From Aptenodytes patagonicus (lineage: Eukaryota > Chordata > Aves > Sphenisciformes > Spheniscidae), in assembly GCF_965638725.1 (NCBI RefSeq), contig NC_134961.1, positions 496,001-560,000 of the forward strand: 64,000 nucleotides of DNA, in the 5' to 3' direction. Numbering within the stretch: the first letter of the stretch is position 1; every line of letters starts with the position of its first letter. Made by a program: the position numbers and the translations under genes. A model generated the notes under the pieces. It saw only the letters and a program-made list of their open reading frames with translations, ran no database searches and was not told the origin of the DNA. Shown one piece after another: positions 57,701 to 64,000 of the stretch.

Positions 57701-60700
57701 TTTTAACTCCCCACCTCCTTTCCAGAAGCTTCAGCTAAGACTGTTGAGTGAAGAGAGGTTTCCTGCTATAGCCTTGTTTTCAGATGTTCCAGTACGGGAT
57801 TCTTGCCTTCTCCTGTGCCTCCCCAGGTATCCTACTAAATAACTTGTGGTATCTCTACTCAGGATGGAGACATCCTAGCTTCCAATTTTCCTGTGGACAC
57901 TCAAGTTGCTTACATCCTAAGTCTTGGAGTGGTGAAGGAGTTCAGAAAACATGGAATAGGTAAGATGCTGCTAAGTGACAACTCTGTTGCTGTTGTTTGC
58001 CACATGTGGCTAGCGGGCGTGACTGAAGGAGCTGCACCATTTCACCGCAAGCTTGACGATGATTTGTACCAGCAGTTGGGAAGGTGATGCACTCGCATCC
58101 CCTTCTTGGTGTTAATGCAAGTGCACTGAGATGTTTTTACTGATGTACGCACAAAACAATGCGCAAATGTTTCCAAAGAGCACGGGGCTTTGTCCGTCTT
58201 GTTCCCAGGGGACAGCTGAGCACACCAAAAACTTGCACTCCTGCTGCTGAGACTGACTGAAGCGCTAGGACTTCACCCTGGAGCAGGGTTTGAAGTGATT
58301 TTCTTTCATGGGTATCAGAAGCCTGCTCCCTGAGGCAGAAAATATAGCTGCTTTTAACCTTTCAACTTCAACAGATAGAACAAACATTTAGAAAAAGACA
58401 AAGGGAACTGGAAAAAGAGTGTAACTTGGACCTGATTAAATCTGTCAAATGCATGTAAAAGTCAGCTCTGAATGCCTCCTGCAACACACAGCATTTTTGC
58501 AGCCATTTGAAAATCCTGCAGTCAGAAGGGCTTATCTCTGTTTAGAGCAGGATATGTTTTGTCATCAAATAAGTGCTCTTCTGGTGCAATTTCAAGCATG
58601 ATCTATATCTTTGATCTGTGAAAGCAAATAGGCCAGGTTTGGCAGCATGACCCAGTGTTGTACATCCAGAGTCTCTTCAGTGGGTACAGGTATAACTTCT
58701 CTTCCTTGAGTCCTCCCTTCTCCCCAGTCATGTTTAAAAGGGTACCAACTGATAGGATACATAAAGAAATGACCAGAAGAGTCCTCGGTGGGAGCACTGT
58801 ATTTAAAACTTGCATTGAAATGCTACTGGAGATAAATTTTCTCTACAAAGAAGAAAATACTTGCGCAGAATAATGTTCAGAGAAGGTGGTAAAGGGGTCT
58901 TCTGTTCTGTGAAGTTGTGGCTCTTTTGAGTCCCCTTTCTGTTTCCAAATTCTGTTTTTTTCAGCTCCGTCTTGCTGGAATTTTCTCCTTTCAGCATCAG
59001 TATTTCCTGTATCCGTTACATCTAGACAGTATGTTGCCGTGCTCTCTCAAAACCTTTGGACTTGTACCTATAGCAAAACAACCTAAAGAAGCTGCTGCCT
59101 GCTGCTGCTCTTTCTGAGACCTTTCTCTTGAGAGTTTTTCTACTTGTGTTTGAAGCTGAAGTCTTTCATGCAGGAGGCTTTTCACCCCAGGCATACTTTT
59201 AAGCACCAAAGCTCTGATTTTTCTCTTGCAGACATTAAAAGGCTTTGGTTTCTACTTCTCTGCTATTCTTAAACCAGAAGGCAGTTGGATTTCTGTGAGA
59301 TAGAAGAGTGGAATATCTCATAATGAAACTAAACTGCTCTCCTGTTGATGTCTCTCAGTGTCTTTTTGTGCTTGGCTGATATAAATTCCTACTAAGTATC
59401 AAGTGACCGTGAAGTGGTCTGGGGATTGTGAAACAGCAGCGTAAATCTCATCTGTGTGTTTGTGTTAGCTAAGCTATTTCTGTAGCCTGTTGTTACCACA
59501 CCTGACGGAAGAAGTTCCCCTGCAGGTTCCGCTGGGTCCTTCATGCTGAGTTGAGGTGGTTTGGATGAACCTCCAGGTCTCGTTTCTTGGGGCTGGAGTA
59601 TTCTCTGTGCCCTTCTCTGGTTTCTCCTGCTGACTAGCGGCTGCAGAAAATCCAGGTTGAGTGAGACTGTGCCTTGGCTCTCCTCCTAAGAAGGGATCTT
59701 AAAATCCTACCTGTTCTTAGATTTTAATTCGAGTTCAGCAGATGCAATGCAATAACCTGCTTGTGAAGTCTTGTTTGGACTCTCTGCTGTTTTAAATGGC
59801 TTTAAAATAAATAAATGTGGTGGAACTGATACCACTGACAATGACTTACTGACCCTCCCCAAAGCTGAGAGCTGCTTGGCTGGGGATGGGCATTACTGGC
59901 AGATTCCCACGTCTGGCTCATCTTTGTGGTTACTGAATCAGAAGTTTGTGTCTTTATAAAATCTGTTTTGTGAAGCCATGCTCATAGGTAAGATGAGATT
60001 CGTATTAAAACCACGTAGCGTGGTCCTGTTGAATTCATCAAGAGGGTCTGTGAGAACTGGGTGGGATCTGGGGTCTTCAAGCGTGTGCAGCAATCCCTGC
60101 TTAGACGCTGGGTGCAGGAGATCTCAGCTGGGACCTATGAACGCTTGCGCTGTCCCTGAGAAGGCAGCTGCACTCTGTGATTCTGCTGCTCTTCCCTTCA
60201 ACAGGTTCGCTCTTGCTTGAAAGTTTAAAAGACCATATATCAACGACTGCCCAAGATCACTGCAAAGCCATCTACCTGCACGTCCTCACCACTAACAATA
60301 CAGCAATAAACTTCTATGAAAACAGAGACTTTAAACAGCACCACTATCTTCCCTATTATTATTCCATCAGAGGGGTCCTCAAAGATGGCTTTACCTACGT
60401 CCTGTACATCAATGGTGGACATCCACCCTGGACAATCTTATATCCTTTACCTTCGGTCTGATTAGCAGGGGAACACAATAAGCGGACGCCACACTATGTG
60501 TTAGGTTAAAAATGGCAATCTAGCAAAGTGTGACCTGGCTAGATCTGGGGACTGATGCCTGCTCAGGTGCGAGTTTAATCTGAAGCTGGAAGGAAGGCGA
60601 TGTTAGAGGGATTTGACAGTGACCTGCTTGTGCCCAAGCTCCCCCGACTCCTCTGGGAACAGTTTGGGGAGGCAGTGTAGGATGGTACATTGAATTCTAA

Positions 60701-61460
60701 GTTGGGAGGAGTTTGATGCCAGTGATAGCAAACGTTGGTGTTAAGCCAGAGTGCTAGGCGTGCTCTGGCTTGTGTGGTGCAGGATTTGTCCAGCAACATG
60801 GCAGAGAAAGCCCTTGTTCTTGTTTCCTGTGGCCTGGGATCCCCTGTGACTCTGGCCTGGCCTGGATCTCAGCAGGCTGCTCTCAAACTGACTTTGGGAG
60901 TTTGTTCCAGGTCATTGGATCATGGAGAAGAAACCTGATCTTTCCCGGGTGTAGCTAGTCAGTCCAAACCTCTCCAGGCAGGTGGTTAGATTGCCGTCCC
61001 CACAGGAACTTGCTGTGGAGTGCAAAGGGAACTAGCAGCTGCTTAGAGGAGGTATTCCCCACACAAGTTGGAGCCAGTGTTCCCAAATTGCCGCCTTTTA
61101 TGGTGCAAAGCAGACCTGCTTTTGAGAGAAAGGAGCAGGCAATTAATACAAGGAGCAGATCTGTCTGTCTAACTGAGCAGAGCAGCTTTCGCTGTGTCAT
61201 GGGGTCTCTTTAGGGAGTGCTCTGTGGAGTGCTAGTCCACAGAGTATTTTAAGTTATTTCTTAAGTTACAGTGTAAATGTCGCTGTCCTTAACTGATGGC
61301 CACTGACTACCTACAGCACATTGGATCAACGCTAGCCAGCCTGAGCCCGTGTTCAATTCCCCAGAGGATATATCGACAAGCCCAGAGCCTTCTCTGCAGC
61401 CTTCTGCCCTGGTCTGGCATTTCTGCCAAGAGCGGCATTGAATATAGCCGGACGATGTGA
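54702..61460 (+). CDS. NAA60: NAA60, Golgi N-alpha-acetyltransferase 60 (NatF)
   Basis: Acetylates N-termini of transmembrane proteins facing the cytosol, from the Golgi membrane. Coding exons: 54702-54811 (exon begins 54696), 56332-56461, 57863-57959, 60205-60439, 61304-61460. Sum 729 nt = 242 residues plus stop, the same as human. The protein opens MTEEVPPTALTDVNLRLLCH. GNAT-fold acetyl-CoA motif RKHGIG is at residues 108-113; the catalytic Tyr97 (QVAYILS) and His138 (IYLHVLT) known from human are both present. The last exon encodes residues 191-242 (FDYLQHIGSTLASLSPCSIP .. SGIEYSRTM), corresponding to the C-terminal amphipathic helices that anchor human NAA60 to the Golgi. Intron 4 of the coding part (60440-61303) has AT-AC ends and U12 signals; only this splice restores the conserved frame. 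Without it the frame stops at 60461 after seven intron-derived codons. Confidence 0.97.
54812..56331 (+). other. NAA60 intron between coding exons 1 and 2
   Basis: A 1.52 kb phase-2 intron, GTACGT donor and TTCCCAG acceptor. Nothing recognised. Confidence 0.6.
56462..57862 (+). other. NAA60 intron between coding exons 2 and 3
   Basis: A 1.40 kb phase-0 intron, GTATGC donor, CTACTCAG acceptor. Nothing recognised apart from a C-run near 56546. Confidence 0.6.
57960..60204 (+). other. NAA60 intron between coding exons 3 and 4
   Basis: A 2.25 kb phase-1 intron, GTAAGA donor, TTCAACAG acceptor, interrupting the acetyl-CoA-binding motif (Gly113 codon). Nothing recognised. Confidence 0.6.
60440..61303 (+). 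other. U12-type (minor spliceosome) AT-AC intron of NAA60
   Basis: The 864 bp intron starts ATATCCTTTACC, an exact match to the U12 5' splice-site consensus (ATATCCTT), and ends GGCCAC, with the branch-site GTCCTTAAC at 61285-61293 (consensus TTCCTTAAC) placed 11 nt before the AC end, inside the usual 10-20 nt range. There is no usable GT donor at the conserved junction and no polypyrimidine tract. Using these ends gives TT/T at residue 191 and a 242-residue protein, the human length. Confidence 0.94.
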
Positions 61461-63500
61461 CTGGATCGGAAGGTGTACAAAAAGCAAAGGTAGGTACCTA
61501 GGGAAAGCTCCCTTCTCTGCCCAAGGCCAGCAGCGACGCGCTGGCGATGCCCCACGGCCGCTGTCTGGGGGCAGTGCTCGAGCGAGGGCTGCCGAAGCTG
61601 CAGCTCTGCTGCTGGGCAAGCTACTGTGTGTCTGGGGCATCGTTGTGCTCCCATCTCCAGCTGGTGGCCGAGCTCCTATTGGTTTCATTTGAAGGGAATT
61701 TGAACTCTGATCTTGTTACTTGAGCCCAGAGCCTGACAGCAGATTGAACCTGTCCCTGCTGTCTCTCTCCTTTTCCCAGCTCTGTTAGACCCAGAGTGAC
61801 CGAGTCCTCGCTCTTTCCCCAGCTCAGTGTCCCAGCACAGTAACTGACAGCCCGTTTGCTGCCAGTTGCGTTGCAGGTCTGACGACAAGGTCTTCAGGAC
61901 AGCGGCTCCTCGGTACGCTTGAAGAGACCCGCAACACCTGGTTTCCCTAAGAGAGCTGCCCTCTTTGTCTTTCCGTAGGATTGTTTTTCCTTTCATCTCC
62001 TGAACCATCCGGCTCTGCACTGATTCCAGTGATGACGGCTCTTGGTCAGTGACCCAGCCCCTGGACGGGACTCCTTGTTCCACAGGTTGACCGAGATTTG
62101 GCAGACTTCGCACTTGACGGGCTGCAGCCCTGACTTACCCCCGTGGCCTGGAGCCTGCGAGCGCTGCCTGGGCAGGCCTGGCTGTCGCGCGAGGCATCTG
62201 GCTGTGCCGTAGCTGAGGGCCCTTTGCGTCACCAGTCTGTGTGCATGTTGCACTGTCCCCGCCACTTCCCTTGCCTCTGGTTTGCTCCTATTCGTATACG
62301 TGATGTAGAGGGGTTCAGTTAACGAGGTGAATGAGTCTGCACTGACTGACCATGTAAATGAGCCGTAAGCGCCCTGGCAGGCCGCTGCTGGCAGAATATA
62401 CAGTCGTGCACTTGTTGCCGGGGAAGGGGGAGCTGGGTGAGGGGAAATGGGGAGCGAGGATCGTGTCTGGGTCCTGCCAAGTCAGCTGCTGCCGCCGGTG
62501 CTTCCTGTGGGTAACTTCCAGGGAGGGTAACTGCCTTGCATGAGAAACTACCCAGCCCCACCGGCCCTCTGGAGTGACTTAAAAAGAAGCATTTAATTCA
62601 GGATGCATCAAGTAGAAGGCAGGGAATGAAATTGCTATTTCATAGTGAAATATATATATTATACTGTATAGATCTTTCTGCCTTTGTCCAAGTTGGAATG
62701 TAGCAGGGGAGGGGAGCTGGGGGTGTAGAGCCGCTGCTGCAGCCAGAGCCCTGCAGAGTTCGGTCCAGAGCCCTTCTCCTCTCCTGTGTGCACCCTCCCG
62801 TGGCACCAGGGCCGGACTCTTGCAGGATCGTTGGGGATGAGCCCTGTGCACAGATCACAGCAGCTTTTCCTTGCTGACGAAAAGCTCCCCCGGCTGCTCA
62901 CTGGCGTGCTTCAGGCCACAGTCTGGGCATCACCACAGGGCCGTGCTGGTGGACAGTCTCCCTGCAGCTGTCCGGGAGACTCCTGGCCCGGCTGCAGGAC
63001 CCCCGTGGCTGTGCCAGCCTGGGGCTGTGTCTCAGCTCACCGGCAGTTAGCGTCCAGCCTGCATGGAGACCCCAGTGTGCCACAGCCAGGCCAGGCACCT
63101 TTCCTGTGCCTTGGAGCGAGGTTGGGCGAGCACTTCGCTTTTAAGGTGGGAGTCGCTGCAGCTCACCCAGCCCAGGCACGTGTCAGAGGTGCGGGTATCC
63201 CTGCGCCCTGCTGGGGTCCCGTTGCAAATCACTCTTCCCCTGCTCAGCGCCATGTTCCTCAATCCCCTCTCATTTTGAAACTGGGACTTGAGCAAAGGAG
63301 GTCTAAGCCGCAGCTGGTGCATCGCCTGTACGTGCAGGCAGTGCCAGCTCTGGCAGCGGGTGTGGGGGTGAGACACAGTACAGGTCAGGCTTAGACTTCT
63401 AGAAGAGAAAGGAAGCACGTTGAGATCTTGCAGCCCGGATGACCGTACAAAGAAGTCATTTCCATGTCTAAACCCCAGAGGTGGGAGTAAATTAATAAAA
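61461..63500 (+). other. NAA60 3' UTR region
   Basis: About 2 kb after the stop codon with no recognisable coding exon on either strand. AATAAA at 63494-63499 is the first canonical hexamer I noticed and a candidate end for a 2.0 kb 3' UTR; a shorter UTR using a variant hexamer is possible. An AT-rich patch (TATATATATTATACTGTATA) is at about 62650-62669. Confidence 0.45.
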
Positions 63501-63874
63501 GGGTGCAGGAAGGCGAGCTTGCTGTGCGTGGTACCGTGCTGCTGCCCGAGAAGGGTGGCTGGGAGTAGCTCCCCACGGCCGCCATGGGGCTGGCACTGTG
63601 TGCTGCTGCTCGGCTCAGAGGTGGCTCTGGCACAGAAAGCCCCGGTGAGCGCAGCTTCCCCCGTGGCCGAGGCCGGCCCTGCAGCCCGGACTGCAGGAAG
63701 CAGCTTGATCCAGCCCCGGGGGCCGGCACAGAGCGTGTTTTGGAGCAGCAGCGGGCTGTTTTGCTGGGAGGTGCTGGTCCCGCTTCTGGGGCTCAAAGAA
63801 AGAGGTCTAGCGCAATGACTGACAGAAGGGGGGGAAAAAAAAAAGTGTCTCCATGAGGACAGTCGAGCGCGGAG

Positions 63875-64000
63875 CTATTGGAGAACCCGTCCTTGGAGAC
63901 ATTCAAGACCCAAGAAGCCAGGGCTGCCCTCGGTGCTGGCCTTGCTCTGAGGCTGTTGGAGCAGAGCACGCCAGAGGCTCCTTCCAACCCGTACACCTCT
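63875..64000 (+). mobile_element. CR1 LINE 3' end, cut by the window edge
   Basis: CCGTCCTTGGAGACATTCAA near 63890 and CTCCTTCCAACCCGTACACC near 63979 are CR1 3'-end landmarks, with the intervening GACCTTGCTCTG-type segment (63940s). Plus strand, 5'-truncated, probably ending just past base 64000. The poly-A-like run at 63834-63844 lies at its left edge but is not a CR1 feature. Confidence 0.82.

Noticed and set aside
60177-60461. NAA60 ending at the TGA at 60461 as the normal C-terminus
   Set aside because: The conserved C-terminal exon (DYLQHIGS .. EYSRTM) is present at 61304-61460 and joins perfectly by the U12 splice, giving the human length of 242 residues. The short form is kept only as a possible retention product.
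1-64000. Novel multigene system, CRISPR, toxin-antitoxin or phage content
   Set aside because: All confident genes are ordinary vertebrate single genes with introns in a known syntenic neighbourhood; no prokaryotic-type architecture is present.

Overview
The window looks like ordinary nuclear chromosome of a bird. The evidence is CR1 LINE copies with intact-looking 3' tails, short GC-rich genes with small introns in the left half, an AT-richer right half, and gene content matching the avian block equivalent to human 16p13.3 with one 7p22-type gene inserted. There are no bacterial genes, CRISPR arrays, tRNA or rRNA genes, or convincing proviruses. Gene models were made by reading exons directly, checking splice sites and phase, and comparing remembered vertebrate orthologues. 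No alignment was run.

Layout, left to right. (1) 1-9128, minus strand: 5' end of CLCN7. Exon 1 (8994-9128) and exon 2 (1210-1281) are separated by a 7.7 kb intron holding a roughly 800 bp CR1 relic. The rest of the gene lies off the left edge. CLEAR/M-box E-boxes sit just upstream of the start codon. (2) 10206-11725, minus: PTX4, a long pentraxin. (3) 11.7-12.7 kb: the divergent PTX4/ECI1 interval, with a GGGCA-type minisatellite and a CpG-rich promoter. (4) 12683-19439, plus: ECI1, seven exons, 310 codons. (5) 20037-23642, minus: DNASE1L2, eight coding exons, 278 codons. (6) 25521-28715, minus: DNASE1, eight coding exons, 285 codons. Five of the eight exons match DNASE1L2 exactly in length, so the two are tandem duplicates. 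(7) 31370-39294, plus: INTS15 (C7orf26), six exons, 451 codons. (8) 40.8-61.5 kb, plus: NAA60, with a CpG-island first exon, a 13.6 kb intron and five coding exons (242 codons). Its last intron is a textbook U12-type AT-AC intron. The 3' end and a truncated CR1 close the window.

The genes are not one pathway. They include a lysosomal Cl-/H+ exchanger, a secreted pentraxin, a mitochondrial beta-oxidation isomerase, two secreted endonucleases, an Integrator subunit and a Golgi N-terminal acetyltransferase. I found no new multigene system. The points most worth a second look are the NAA60 minor-class intron, whose retention would remove exactly the predicted Golgi anchor; a perfect 82 bp palindrome carrying two RFX-type X-boxes just inside NAA60 intron 1; the DNASE1L2-DNASE1 tandem; and the CLCN7 CLEAR elements.
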